Assembly (NCBI GenBank): GCA_020445765.1
Contig: JAGRFY010000019.1
Span: 62,001-126,000, forward strand
DNA from: Rhodocyclaceae bacterium
Lineage (GTDB): Bacteria > Pseudomonadota > Gammaproteobacteria > Burkholderiales > Rhodocyclaceae
Reading direction: 5' to 3'
DNA: 64,000 nucleotides
A model generated the notes under the pieces. That model had not been told where the DNA came from and did not search any database. It saw nothing but the letters and a program-made list of their open reading frames with translations. Both the position numbers and the translations under genes were made by a program. This document shows positions 50,642 through 60,519 of this stretch, piece by piece; position 1 is the stretch's first letter, and every line of letters begins with the position of its first letter.

Positions 50642-53600
50642 TTGATCGAACCTGAGCCGTTCCCTGAATCCGAGCGGCGCCGCCGTCCGGCGGTGACTGC
50701 ATCGCTGCTCCTGCTATTCTCTTTCGCCGTGCTCGCGGCGCTGGCCGGCATCGTTGAACTGCGCACCTCCTGGGTTCAGTCCGAACTGCTTCCCGGCTAC
50801 GCTTCGACGCTTACCTGGCAGGTCGAGTCGGGGCCGAGCGAGCAGATCGTGTTCCCCAGGGAGGGGCCGTACGACGCGCGCCTTGGCTTTTCGCTGCTGC
50901 CCCAGTTCAGCCAGCGACTCGGCAAGCATGGCTATCGGGTGGACCGCCAGGCGCAGTTCGCGCCGGCGCTGATGAATTTTGCCAGGGAGGGCTACTTCCC
51001 GCCCTATCGGGAGAAGATGCAAACGGGCTTGGCGATGCGCGACTGCCGTGGCGAGCATTTGTTCAGAGCGGTCTTTCCCGACCGCCAGTACACGTCCTTC
51101 GCAGACATTCCCGAGTTGGTCAGAGGCACGCTGCTGTATATCGAAGACCGTTCCCTGCTCGATGCGCAGCGCCCGCGCCTGAATCCGGCGCTGGACTGGG
51201 CGCGGCTCGGCAAGGCAGTGCTGGCCCAGCTCGCCAAGATCGTCGACGGCGATTACAACGCGCCAGGCGGCAGCACGCTGGCAACCCAGGTGGAAAAATT
51301 CCGCCACTCGCCCGACGGAGTCACCTATTCGGTGCGCGAAAAGCTGCGCCAGATGGTCTCTGCCAGCGTGCGCGCCTACCGTGGTGATGCCGACACGCTC
51401 GAGGCACGCCGGAACCTGGTGCTCGCATACATCAACACCGTGCCACTCTCCGCCGCCCCGGCCTTCGGCGAAGTGTACGGCCTCGGCGACGGGTTGTGGG
51501 TGTGGTTCGGCGCCGATTTCGACGGCGTCAACCGTAGCCTTGCGTCGCGAGCGACCGACTCCGGCGCACTCCAGGCCCGGGGCCTGGCCTTGCGCCAGGT
51601 GCTGGCGCTGATGATCGCCCACCGTCGCCCCAGCTACTACCTGACACGCGGGCGCGAGGAACTGGAGCAACTGGCCGATGCCTACCTGCGGCTGCTGGAC
51701 GGTGCCGGAATCATCGACGCGGCGCTGCGAGATGCCGCGCTGGCGACGCGGCTGACGTTTCGCAAGCCTGCCGAGGACGCTGCGGTCGGCCGTAGCGGCA
51801 TCGGCAAGGGGCCTTCGACGCTGCGGGCGCGGTTGGCCGGGATGCTCGAGGTCTCCCAATACGATCTCGACCGCCTCGATCTTGAAGTCGCCTCGACGCT
51901 GGACCGTCGTCTGCAGCGCGAGGTGGACGACTTCCTCGCGAGACTGGGCGACGCGACCTTCGCGACCGGGCACGGGCTGCTCGGCGAACACCTGCTGGCG
52001 CCCGACAAGCTCGGAGCGGTGCGCTACAGCTTCACGCTGGTCGAAAGCAGTGGCGACGGCAACCGGGTGCGAGTCCAGACCGACACCGCCAACACCCCAT
52101 TCGACATCAACGAGCAGGCCAAACTGGAGTTGGGCTCGACTGCCAAGCTGAGGGTGCTCGCCAGCTACCTGGAGATCGTCGCCGAGCTGCACCAGCGGCT
52201 GACTGCGTTGAGCGCCGAAGCGTTCGACGCCACCTCGGCCGAGCGGCGCGATCCGCTGAGCCTGTGGGCGCGCGACTACCTCGCCCGCACAGGCGACCGC
52301 AGCCTGCCGGCAATGCTGGCGGCGGCCCTGGAGCGCCGCTTTTCGGCCTCGCCGAAGGAATCCTTCTTCACCGGCGGTGGGGTGCATCGGTTCAACAACT
52401 TCCGCCATGAGGACGACGGGCGCAGCCCGACCCTGCGCGAAGCGCTGCAGGGCTCCATCAACCTCCCCTTCGTGCGGCTGATGCGCGAACTGGTGCGCTA
52501 CGAGATGTACCAGGTCCGGGGTAGCACCGCGCGCCTCCTCGAAGACCACGGGGATCCGCGACGCGACGAATACCTGGCGCGATTCGCCGATCGCGAAGGA
52601 CAGGAGTTCCTGCGTCGCTTCTGGCGCAAGCACCGCAACCATCCGGCCGGCGAAATGCAGGCGAGCATCTTCGACGGACTGCGCCGGGTCCCCGACCGGC
52701 TGGCGGCAGCCTACCGGTATCTGAATCCGCAGTCCGATCTGGCCGCCTTCGGCGCGTTCATCAACGACCGCATGGGCGAGGCCCGCCTGACGCCCGCCCG
52801 CGTCGATGACCTGTATCGGCGCTTTCGGCCCGACGCCTGGGATCTCGCCGACCAGGGTTACCTGGCCCGTGTGCACCCCCTCGAGCTGTGGCTGGTCGGC
52901 TACCTGAGCAGCCATCCCGCGGCGACCTTCGCGGAACTGGTGGAGGCCAGCCGGACTCAGCGCCAGGCGGTCTATAAGTGGCTGTTCAAGACCCGCGCCA
53001 AGAATGCCCAGGACAAGCGCATCCTGTCGATGCTGGAGGTCGAGGCCTTCCTCGAGATCCATCGGCGGTGGACGCGCCTGGGCTATCCATTCGATCATCT
53101 GGTGCCGTCGCTGGCGACCGCGCTGGGCAGTTCCGGCGATCGGCCGGCGGCACTGGCCGCGCTGATGGGAGTCATCGTCAATGACGGCCGCCGGCTACCG
53201 ACCCAACGGATCACCGAGCTGCATTTCGCGGCCGCCACGCCCTACGAGACCCACTTCAGGCGAATCGACGTGACCGCCGAGCAGGTAATGCTGCCGGAAG
53301 TCGCCAGGGCGCTGCGGGAGGCCCTCGGGCAGGTGGTGGAGGCCGGCACCGCGCGCCGGCTGGCGGGCGTCTTCCGCCTGCCCGACGGTACTGCGCTGGC
53401 GGCCGGCGGCAAGACCGGCACCGGCGACAACCGGATCGTCACCAGCGGCGAAAAGGGTCGCAACTCGGTGGCGTTGAATCGCACCGCGACCTTCGTCTTC
53501 TACCTCGGCCAGCGCCATTACGGAACGCTCACCGCCTACGTGACCGGCAGTACTGCTGGTGACTACCGCTTCACTTCGGCGCTGCCGGTGCAGATCCTGA

Positions 53601-53674
53601 AGGAGATGGCGCCGATCCTGCGACCGTGGCTGGACCCCGAAGTGGCGGACCGCTGCGAGGATGCCGTGCCTTGA
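50642..53674 (+). CDS. Class A penicillin-binding-protein-like (GT51 glycosyltransferase plus transpeptidase) with an internal insertion
   Basis: 1010 residues, apparent TTG start. One TM at about 19-40. The GT51 part has IEDRSLL with Glu168, and GGSTLATQVEKF (209-220), a variant of GGSTITQQ. The transpeptidase part has LGSTAKL with Ser499 and Lys502, GSINLPF (Ser605, Asn607) and GGKTGTGD near 922. From SxN to KTG is about 315 residues, roughly 180 more than usual; the insertion is helical and charged (EFLRRFWRKHRNHPAGEMQA; TQRQAVYKWLFKTRAKNAQD). It should build peptidoglycan in the periplasm. Variant GT51 motifs make the glycosyltransferase activity uncertain. It stands alone. Confidence 0.88.
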   Translation: MIEPEPFPESERRRRPAVTASLLLLFSFAVLAALAGIVELRTSWVQSELLPGYASTLTWQVESGPSEQIVFPREGPYDARLGFSLLPQFSQRLGKHGYRVDRQAQFAPALMNFAREGYFPPYREKMQTGLAMRDCRGEHLFRAVFPDRQYTSFADIPELVRGTLLYIEDRSLLDAQRPRLNPALDWARLGKAVLAQLAKIVDGDYNAPGGSTLATQVEKFRHSPDGVTYSVREKLRQMVSASVRAYRGDADTLEARRNLVLAYINTVPLSAAPAFGEVYGLGDGLWVWFGADFDGVNRSLASRATDSGALQARGLALRQVLALMIAHRRPSYYLTRGREELEQLADAYLRLLDGAGIIDAALRDAALATRLTFRKPAEDAAVGRSGIGKGPSTLRARLAGMLEVSQYDLDRLDLEVASTLDRRLQREVDDFLARLGDATFATGHGLLGEHLLAPDKLGAVRYSFTLVESSGDGNRVRVQTDTANTPFDINEQAKLELGSTAKLRVLASYLEIVAELHQRLTALSAEAFDATSAERRDPLSLWARDYLARTGDRSLPAMLAAALERRFSASPKESFFTGGGVHRFNNFRHEDDGRSPTLREALQGSINLPFVRLMRELVRYEMYQVRGSTARLLEDHGDPRRDEYLARFADREGQEFLRRFWRKHRNHPAGEMQASIFDGLRRVPDRLAAAYRYLNPQSDLAAFGAFINDRMGEARLTPARVDDLYRRFRPDAWDLADQGYLARVHPLELWLVGYLSSHPAATFAELVEASRTQRQAVYKWLFKTRAKNAQDKRILSMLEVEAFLEIHRRWTRLGYPFDHLVPSLATALGSSGDRPAALAALMGVIVNDGRRLPTQRITELHFAAATPYETHFRRIDVTAEQVMLPEVARALREALGQVVEAGTARRLAGVFRLPDGTALAAGGKTGTGDNRIVTSGEKGRNSVALNRTATFVFYLGQRHYGTLTAYVTGSTAGDYRFTSALPVQILKEMAPILRPWLDPEVADRCEDAVP

Positions 53675-53916
53675 ACCGCTGTCCTCCAGGCGGCAGGGTC
53701 ATACCGGTGTGCTCCTGGCCAGGACCGAACGACGAGCCCATTCGCGCCGGTACCGCTCGCAGCCTTGATGGCCAATCCCCCTCGCAAGGGCCGCGGGCGC
53801 GAGCTTTCTCAGGCCGGAGGCAAGATCCCGCTCCGGCATGGGCGGCGGGGGATGCGCCGCCGGGCCGTGCCGCTCGCCTCATCGGCGAATTCCCCACGGC
53901 CGGACACCGGTTTCCG

Positions 53917-55233
53917 CTACCGCAACCGCTCCGGATCGATCCCCAACCGCGCAATGCGGTCATGCAACGTCTTCCGTGCGATCTGCAGCCGGTCTGCAGC
54001 AACGCTGATGCGCCCCTGCGATTCCCGCAGGGCTGCTTCGATCAGCCCGCGCTCGAACTGCGCGACGCGTTCGTTCAGCGAGCTTGCCGGGGCGCTGGCC
54101 GGGCCGGTGGCAACGCCGAGGCAGAAGCGGTCGACGGCGTTCCTCAGTTCGCGCACGTTGCCCGGCCAGTCGTGGGCCAGCCAATGGTCGAGCTGGCTCT
54201 GGCCGAGGGCCGGGGCTTCGAGGTGGTAGCGCTGGGCCGCCTGGTGCAGGAAGTGGGCGGCCAGAACCGGGATGTCGCCCTTGCGCTGGGCCAACGGCGG
54301 CAGTTCGAGGCAGACCACGTTGAGCCGGTAGTAGAGGTCGGCGCGGAACTCGCCGGCGTCGGACAAGGCCTTGAGGTCGCTCTTGCTGGCGGCGACGATG
54401 CGACAGTCCACCGGGATCGGCTGGTTGCTGCCGAGGCGCTCGACGACGCGCTCCTGCAGCACCCGCAGCAGCTTGACCTGGAGCTGGGGCGACATGTTCT
54501 CGATCTCGTCGAGGAACAGTGTGCCGCCGCGGGCGTGTTCGATCTTGCCGATGCGCCGCTTCAGCGCGCCGGTGAAGGCGCCGGCCTCGTGGCCGAAGAT
54601 CTCGCTCTCGAACACCGATTCCGGCAGCGCCGCGCAGTTGATCGCGACGAATTCGCCGCTGCGGCCGCTGGCGGCGTGCAGCGCGCGCGCCAGCACTTCC
54701 TTGCCGGTGCCGGTGTCGCCGTAGATCAGCACGTCGGCCTCGGTCGGCCCGATCGCCGCCACCATCCGCCGCAGATGCAGGATCTGCGGGCTGTCGCCGA
54801 GCAGCAGCACCGCGCGCTTCTCCAGCACCCGTTCCTTCAGCCGCCGGTTCTCGAGCACCAGCCGGCGGTGGGCGAGTCCGCGGCGGACGATGTCGGCCAG
54901 CCGGTCCGAGGTGAATGGCTTTTCGATGAAATCGTAGGCGCCGTCGCGGATCGCCTGCACCGCCATGCCGATGCCGCCGTGGCCGGTGACCAGGATCACC
55001 GGGATCTCGCGGTCGCGCGTCAGGATCTCGGCCAGCAGCGCCAAGCCGTCGATGCCGGGCAGGCGCACGTCGCTGACCACGACGCCGCCGAAATCGGCGT
55101 CGAGGCCGGCCAGCGCGTCCTCGCCGCGGTCGACGCCGCGGCTCGCGATGCCGGCCAGGTCGAGCGCCTGGAGCATGCCGAGGCGTACCGCCGGGTCGTC
55201 TTCGACGATGATCGCGAGGGAGGAATGGGGCAT
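53917..55233 (-). CDS. NtrC/DctD-type sigma-54 response regulator
   Basis: 438 residues from ATG at 55233. Receiver with phosphorylated Asp55 (VVVSDVRLPGIDG) and Lys105 (EKPF). AAA+ domain: Walker A GDTGTGKE (172-179), the sigma-54 contact loop GAFTGA (218-223), Walker B TLFLDEIE. C-terminal Fis-like helix-turn-helix (GRISVAADRLQIARKTLHDR). It activates sigma-54 promoters, and its pairing with a DctB-like kinase and TRAP transporter resembles DctBD control of dicarboxylate uptake. Start and kinase stop share one base (TGATG). Confidence 0.95.
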   Translation of the reverse strand: MPHSSLAIIVEDDPAVRLGMLQALDLAGIASRGVDRGEDALAGLDADFGGVVVSDVRLPGIDGLALLAEILTRDREIPVILVTGHGGIGMAVQAIRDGAYDFIEKPFTSDRLADIVRRGLAHRRLVLENRRLKERVLEKRAVLLLGDSPQILHLRRMVAAIGPTEADVLIYGDTGTGKEVLARALHAASGRSGEFVAINCAALPESVFESEIFGHEAGAFTGALKRRIGKIEHARGGTLFLDEIENMSPQLQVKLLRVLQERVVERLGSNQPIPVDCRIVAASKSDLKALSDAGEFRADLYYRLNVVCLELPPLAQRKGDIPVLAAHFLHQAAQRYHLEAPALGQSQLDHWLAHDWPGNVRELRNAVDRFCLGVATGPASAPASSLNERVAQFERGLIEAALRESQGRISVAADRLQIARKTLHDRIARLGIDPERLR

Positions 55234-57110
55234 CAGTCCGGTGGCTCCGCCGACGGCACCCGCAGTCGGAACCAGGCGCCGCCATTGTCGTTGTTGCCGG
55301 CTTCGAGACGGCCCTCTAGGCTCTCGACGATCAGCCGCGAGATGGCCAGCCCGAGGCCCAGGCCCTTGCCCGCCGGCTTGGTCGTGAAGAAGGGTTCGAA
55401 CAGGTGCGGCAGGACCTCGGGCGCAATGCCCGGGCCATTGTCGCGCAGCGTGATCTCGACCGCCTCGCCGTCGCAGTCGCAGACGATGTCGAGGCGGCCC
55501 TCGTCCTGCTGGTCCATGGCGTCGGCGGCGTTGGTGACGAGGTTCAGCAGCACCTGCTCGAGTCGCACCGGATCGGCCCGCACGTGGACGCCGGGCTGGC
55601 GGCACGAGACGCTGATGTCGAGGCCGGGGTGCTTGCCGCGGGTGCCGAACAGGCGCAGCACGTTGTTCATCGAATCCGATACCGCCACCGCCGACAGGTG
55701 CTCGTCGTCGCGCCGGGCAAAGGTCTTGAGCTGGCCGACGATGCGACCCATGCGCTGGGCCAGCTGGCTGATGTAGCCGAGGTTCTGCCGCGCCTCGTCG
55801 CTGCGTCCGCGGTCCACCAGAGTCGAGGCGTTGTCGGCCAGCGTGGTCAGCGCCGCCAGCGGCTGATTGATCTCGTGGGTGATGCCGGCGGCCATCTGGC
55901 CGAGCACGGCGAGCTTGCCGGCCTGCACCGCGCTGTCGCGGGTGCGGGTCAGGATCTGTTCGGCGTCCTTCAGCGCGGCGACACGCTGCTCCAGGCTGCG
56001 ATTGGCCACGGTCAGCGCCTCGGTGCGCTCGGCGATGCGGGCCTCGAGGTCGGCCTGGATCTTCTCGAGCGCCGCCCGCGCCGCCTGCCGCTCCTGCAGG
56101 CGCCGCCGCCGCAGCTCCAGCAGCATGCCGGCGGTCAGCACCAGCAGGGTGGCGAGGCCCACCGCCACCGCGCCGGTCAGCGCCATCACCCGCACGTCGG
56201 TGAGTTCGGCGAAGAACAGCAGTTGCCAGCCGTAGTCCGGCAGCGTCGCCGCCTGCAGCAGGTAGTCGCGCCGGGCCTGGCGGCGGGCGCTGACGAAGGG
56301 CTGGGCATCCGGCGCCAGCGACACCACCCGCGTCTCGCCCGGCATGGCCGCCATCGGCGCGCCATCGGCATCGCGCAACGGCGGCAGATCCTCGTACAGG
56401 TATTGCTGGGTGTGGGCCAGGGTTTCGGCCTGTTCGGGGCCGATCGGGCTCAGGCTGCGGAACTTCCAGCCCGGCGACGAGGCCATCAGCGCGACGCCGA
56501 GGCGATCGGTCAGCATCAGCAGGTCGCCCGAGCGGCGCCACGCCTCCTCGAGGCGATCGAGGCTGATCTTGACCACCGCGACACCGGCGATGCGCCCGTC
56601 GATGGTCACCGGCGCCGACAGGAAGAAGCCGGCCAGCTGGGTGGTCACGCCGATGCCGTAGAAGCGCCCCGCCCGCCCGTTCATCGCGTCCTCGAAATAC
56701 GGCCGGAAGCCGTAGTTGCGTCCGACCAGGCTGTAGCCGTCCTGCCAGTTGCTGGCGGCCAGCGCCGTGCCCCGCGGGTCCAGCAGAAACACGAACTGGA
56801 TCGCCGGATCGGTGCTGACCTGCTCGAGATAGCGGTTCACCGCCTCGACCTGATCACGCCGGCCGGGTTCCTCGAGCAGGCGACGGACGCGACCGTCGAG
56901 GCCGACCACGCCGGGCAGCAGGCGGAATTCCTCGAGGGTCTGGATCAGGCTGCTGCGATAGAACTCGAGACGCGCCTCGTTGGCGCGGGCGAGCTGCGCC
57001 AGTTCGGAATCGACGAAATGGCGATAGGCCAGCCCGGCCGCGAGCACGCCGGGCAGCAGGATCAGCAGCAGGCGCAGCAGGAAGCTGCGCAGTTGGCGGG
57101 CAAGGTTCAT
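55233..57110 (-). CDS. DctB-like membrane sensor histidine kinase
   Basis: 625 residues from ATG at 57110. TM1 is near 8-28, a periplasmic dCache sensor spans 30-305 (GYSLVGRNYGFRPYFEDAM, a DctB-type block), TM2 is near 308-332, then a coiled coil and HisKA with His412 (AAGITHEINQPLAALTT). HATPase motifs are NLVTNAADAMDQQ, DNGPGIAPEV and GKGLGLGLAISR. The dCache domain in the DctB group binds C4-dicarboxylates or similar acids; here it probably senses the substrate of the adjacent TAXI-TRAP transporter. Cotranslated with the response regulator. Confidence 0.95.
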   Translation of the reverse strand: MNLARQLRSFLLRLLLILLPGVLAAGLAYRHFVDSELAQLARANEARLEFYRSSLIQTLEEFRLLPGVVGLDGRVRRLLEEPGRRDQVEAVNRYLEQVSTDPAIQFVFLLDPRGTALAASNWQDGYSLVGRNYGFRPYFEDAMNGRAGRFYGIGVTTQLAGFFLSAPVTIDGRIAGVAVVKISLDRLEEAWRRSGDLLMLTDRLGVALMASSPGWKFRSLSPIGPEQAETLAHTQQYLYEDLPPLRDADGAPMAAMPGETRVVSLAPDAQPFVSARRQARRDYLLQAATLPDYGWQLLFFAELTDVRVMALTGAVAVGLATLLVLTAGMLLELRRRRLQERQAARAALEKIQADLEARIAERTEALTVANRSLEQRVAALKDAEQILTRTRDSAVQAGKLAVLGQMAAGITHEINQPLAALTTLADNASTLVDRGRSDEARQNLGYISQLAQRMGRIVGQLKTFARRDDEHLSAVAVSDSMNNVLRLFGTRGKHPGLDISVSCRQPGVHVRADPVRLEQVLLNLVTNAADAMDQQDEGRLDIVCDCDGEAVEITLRDNGPGIAPEVLPHLFEPFFTTKPAGKGLGLGLAISRLIVESLEGRLEAGNNDNGGAWFRLRVPSAEPPD

Positions 57111-57204
57111 CGCGTCGGCGGGGCTGGGGCCATCGGCCGCAAGCATACGACCGGCGTCGCCGATCGGAAACCCGGCGACCCCGGCGGCCGCTGCGCCGCC
57201 GGCC

Positions 57205-59250
57205 TCAGCCCTGGCCGGCGGTCTGCCGGGCATGCCGGCCTCGCAGCACCACGAAGACGAAGAAGGCGGCGGCCAACGCCAGCCCGACCTCGTCGGTCAG
57301 CGGCTGGGCGGCGACCAGGGTGGCGGCGGCGACGAAGGCGAACAGCCGCGCCGGCCAGGGCAGCGGCGTGCCGAGGAAGCCGATCGAGGTCGCACCCCAC
57401 AGCACGATGGCGACCACGGCCTTGAACACGATGTACAGCACCGACAGCACCGTCCACTCGCCCTGCAGCATCAGCTCCGGCGCGAACACGGCCATGTAGG
57501 GCACGATGAAGCCGGCGATCGCGATGCGCACCGCCTGCAGCCCGATCGCCATGCCGCTGGCACGGGCGATCGGCGCCGCGGCGAAGGCGGCCAGCGCCAC
57601 TGGCGGCGTCAGGTCGGCCATGATGCCGAAATAGAAGACGAACATGTGGCTGACCACCAGCGGCACGCCCAGTTCGAGCAGCGCTGGCGCGGCCAGCGAC
57701 GAGGTGATGATGTAGTTCGGGATGGTCGGGATGCCCATCCCCAGCATCAGGCACACCAGCATCGTCAGCACCAGCGACAGGAACAGGTTGTCGCGGCCCA
57801 GCGTGATGATCACGTTGGCAAAGCTGGTGGCGGCGCCGGTCAGGGTCAGGCTGCCGATGATGACGCCGACCAGGGCGCAGGCCACGCCCACCGGCAGCGC
57901 GTGGCGGGCACCCTCGGCCAGTGCCTCGACCGCGATGCGCGCGGTCTCGCGGCCGCCGGACTGGGTCAGGCAGGCCACCACCAGACCACCGATCAACACG
58001 AAGAAGACGGTGATGCCCCATTGCGCGAAGGCGCTGCAGGCGATGCCCAGCGCGATCCAGAAGGCGATCCGCAGCCCCCGCGCCGGAATCCGCAGCGCGA
58101 GCGCGCTGGCGAAGATCAGGATCGCGGTCAGGGCGAGTCCGACGGTGCCGGAGAACAAGGGCGTGAAGCCGGCGAACAGCAGCCACACCAGCACGATCAG
58201 CGGCAGCAGCAGATGCCAGTCGCGGCGCACGGCCGCCCAGGGGTCGGGGCATTCGTCCTTCGGCAGGCCGAGCAGGTGCGCCCGGCCTGCTTCGAGATGC
58301 ACCATCAGGAACGCCGTGAAGAAATAGAGCGCCGCCGGAAGCGCCGCAGCCAGGCAGACCTCGACATAGGCGACGCCGATGGTCTCGGCCATGATGAAGG
58401 CCACCGCCCCCATCACCGGCGGCATGATCTGGCCGCCCATCGAGCTGGTGGCCTCGACGCCGCCGGCGAATTCCGGGCGATAGCCGAAGCGCTTCATCAG
58501 CGGGATCGTGAACTGGCCGGTGGTGACCACGTTGGCGACGCCGGAGCCGCTGATCGTGCCCATCAGGCCGGACGACACCACCGACACCTTGGCCGGGCCG
58601 CCGCGGGTATGGCCGACCGTGCCGAGCGCGAAGTCGGTGAACAGCCGGATCATGCCGGCCTGCTCGAGAAAGGTGCCGAACAGGATGAACAGGAAGATGT
58701 AGCTCGACGACACGTAGGTCGGAACGCCGTAAATGCCCTCGGTGCCGAACGCGAGCTGATCGATCACCTGGGACACGGCATAGCCGCGGTGGGCGAGATC
58801 GCCGGGCAGGTGCTCGCCGAACAGCGCGTAGGCCAGGAACAGGCCGCAGATCAGCGGCAGCGCGGTGCCGATCACCCGTCGCGCGGCCTCGAACACCAGG
58901 ACCAGGGTGATGCCGCCGACGATCAGGTCGAGCTGGTCGGGATCGCCGGCGCGTAGGATCAGGTCTTCCTCGAACACCCAGTGATAGAAGGCCAGCACGA
59001 AGCCGGTGATGCCGAGCAGCCACGAGATCGCGCTGCGGATCGGCTGGTCGGCGCGGCCGCGGAACAGGCCGAAGCCGAGCAGCAGCAGGAAGCCGACGTG
59101 GACCGCACGCACGATGCCCGACGACAGCGGGCTGTACGAGGCAGTGATGATCTGGAACGTGGAAAAAAGGATGCCGACGACGAACAGCAGCCGGGCCGCC
59201 GGACCGGCCTGCCAACCGTACTCGCGCACGCGGGTGTCGATGTCTGACAT
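57205..59250 (-). CDS. TRAP transporter fused permease (4TM/12TM)
   Basis: 681 residues from ATG at 59250 (GGGAGGCG upstream). Residues 1-165 form the small DctQ-like part; the rest the DctM-like part, with SGSGVANVVTTGQFTIPLMK and GGVEATSSMGGQIMPPVMGA, hallmarks of the fused TAXI-associated TRAP permease. About 18-20 helices overall. It imports an organic acid with the sodium or proton gradient, using the TAXI binding protein encoded 126 bases upstream. The kinase gene starts 95 bases after its stop. Confidence 0.95.
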   Translation of the reverse strand: MSDIDTRVREYGWQAGPAARLLFVVGILFSTFQIITASYSPLSSGIVRAVHVGFLLLLGFGLFRGRADQPIRSAISWLLGITGFVLAFYHWVFEEDLILRAGDPDQLDLIVGGITLVLVFEAARRVIGTALPLICGLFLAYALFGEHLPGDLAHRGYAVSQVIDQLAFGTEGIYGVPTYVSSSYIFLFILFGTFLEQAGMIRLFTDFALGTVGHTRGGPAKVSVVSSGLMGTISGSGVANVVTTGQFTIPLMKRFGYRPEFAGGVEATSSMGGQIMPPVMGAVAFIMAETIGVAYVEVCLAAALPAALYFFTAFLMVHLEAGRAHLLGLPKDECPDPWAAVRRDWHLLLPLIVLVWLLFAGFTPLFSGTVGLALTAILIFASALALRIPARGLRIAFWIALGIACSAFAQWGITVFFVLIGGLVVACLTQSGGRETARIAVEALAEGARHALPVGVACALVGVIIGSLTLTGAATSFANVIITLGRDNLFLSLVLTMLVCLMLGMGIPTIPNYIITSSLAAPALLELGVPLVVSHMFVFYFGIMADLTPPVALAAFAAAPIARASGMAIGLQAVRIAIAGFIVPYMAVFAPELMLQGEWTVLSVLYIVFKAVVAIVLWGATSIGFLGTPLPWPARLFAFVAAATLVAAQPLTDEVGLALAAAFFVFVVLRGRHARQTAGQG

Positions 59251-59312
59251 GCACGCCTCCCGCATCCCCGGGGCGGGATGCGCCAACGTGTTGCGGCCAT
59301 AAGGGCTAAAGG

Positions 59313-59361
59313 CCGCCCCCGGTGAGCGAGGGGGCGGAAACCCGCGCCGTGCCGGCGCGGG
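59313..59361. other. Two tandem hairpins between the TAXI receptor gene and the permease gene
   Basis: Stem CCGCCCCC/GGGGGCGG at 59313-59337 (8 bp) and stem CCCGCGCC/GGCGCGGG at 59341-59361 (8 bp) lie in the 125-base gap. Without T-tracts they are not full terminators; such stems often protect the 3' end of the receptor mRNA or reduce readthrough to the permease, so more receptor is made than permease. Confidence 0.6.
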
Positions 59362-59375
59362 CGGAGGGAGCTCGC

Positions 59376-60323
59376 CTACTCGAGCAGGCCGGCTTCGCGG
59401 TAGTAGCGTTCGGCGCCCGGGTGCAGCGGAATCGGCAGGCCGCGGGCAGCGCTGTCGGCCCGGATGCCCTTGGCCGCGGAATGGGCGGCGACGAGTGCGT
59501 CGAGATTGGTGAAGATCGCCTTGGTCATTTCATACACCGCGTCGTCCTCGACCCCGGCATGGGTCACCAGGATGTTGCGGATCGCCGCGGTCGGCACGTC
59601 GGCGTCCTGGCCGCCGTAGGTACCGGCCGGAATCACGCCGGACTGGTAGGCGGAATCGCCGATGGCGGTGACCACCTCCTCGGGGATCGGCACGACGACG
59701 ATGTCGATCGAGGTCGCCAGGTCGCGGATCGACGCGACGCCGAGGCCGGCCGACTGCAGGGTGGCGTCGAGCTGCCGGTTCTTGATCAGTTCCACCGACT
59801 CGCCGAATGGCAGGTATTCGACCTTGCCGAGATCGTCGTAGGCGAGACCGGCCGCCTTGAACACCGCGCGGGCGTTCAACTCGGTACCCGACTTCGGCGC
59901 GCCGACCGACACGCGCTTGCCCTTCAGGTCGGCCAGCGAGCGGATACCGGAATCCTTGGACGCGACGATCTGCACGAAGTTGGGATAGATCGCGGCCATC
60001 GCCCGCAGCTTGTCCAGCGGCTTCTTGAAACCCACCTCTTCGTTGCCGTGCCAGGCGTAGGAGACGGTGTCGCCGAGCGCGAAGGCAAGCTCGCCGCGAT
60101 TGGCCTGCAGCAGGTTCACATTCTCGGCACTGGCCTTGGTGGACTGCACGCTGACCTTGGCATTGGGCAGCGCAGTGCCGAACAGCTGCGACATCGCGAC
60201 ACCCATCGGGTAGTAAACCCCGCTGGTGCCGCCGGTCAGTACCGTGACGAACTTCTGTTCCGCGATCGCGGGCAGCGTGGCCAGAGCGATCACGCCGACC
60301 AGCAGCGACTTGAGCAGCTTCAC
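59376..60323 (-). CDS. TAXI-type TRAP solute-binding receptor
   Basis: 315 residues, GTG start at 60323 with GAGGAG upstream. Signal peptide MKLLKSLLVGVIALATLPAIA is cut near residue 21. The family block FVTVLTGGTSGVYYPMGVAM and QSTKASAENVNLLQANRGEL, plus KRVSVGAPKSGTELNARAVF, identify TAXI receptors. They bind alpha-ketoglutarate, glutamate or other acids in the periplasm and dock onto the fused permease. Specific ligand unknown. First gene of the transport operon. Confidence 0.95.
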   Translation of the reverse strand: MKLLKSLLVGVIALATLPAIAEQKFVTVLTGGTSGVYYPMGVAMSQLFGTALPNAKVSVQSTKASAENVNLLQANRGELAFALGDTVSYAWHGNEEVGFKKPLDKLRAMAAIYPNFVQIVASKDSGIRSLADLKGKRVSVGAPKSGTELNARAVFKAAGLAYDDLGKVEYLPFGESVELIKNRQLDATLQSAGLGVASIRDLATSIDIVVVPIPEEVVTAIGDSAYQSGVIPAGTYGGQDADVPTAAIRNILVTHAGVEDDAVYEMTKAIFTNLDALVAAHSAAKGIRADSAARGLPIPLHPGAERYYREAGLLE

Positions 60324-60480
60324 CTGTGTCTCCTCGAATTGTTGTAGTGAGGTCCGAGCCCGGTCGATCGCAGGAGGGGGGGAGGGGGTTTGCGGAAGGG
60401 TCCGGGCTCGTCCTCGAAACGATCTAACGCATTTATCGGGCCAATCGTCGCGTCATCGATGATATAGTAGAAAAATCAAT

Positions 60481-60496
60481 GGCTTGGCAAGTGCCC
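60481..60496 (-). promoter_or_regulatory. Weak candidate sigma-54 promoter for the TAXI-TRAP operon
   Basis: Read on the minus strand, GGGCACTTGCCAAGCC has the GG-N10-GC spacing of -24/-12 elements, with -24 close to TGGCAC but -12 AAGC rather than TTGC. It lies 158 bases before the receptor start and is flanked by the inverted repeats at 60520-60583. It is of interest because the operon's neighbour is a sigma-54 activator. Confidence 0.3.
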
Positions 60497-60519
60497 TGGC
60501 GCTTCATAGGGGCCATCAC

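Noticed and set aside
53917-56541. An 874-codon frame that would fuse a proline/arginine-rich N-terminus to the sigma-54 regulator
   Set aside because: The upstream part is out of frame with the DctB-like kinase it overlaps. The true regulator start is ATG 55233, one base overlapping the kinase stop.
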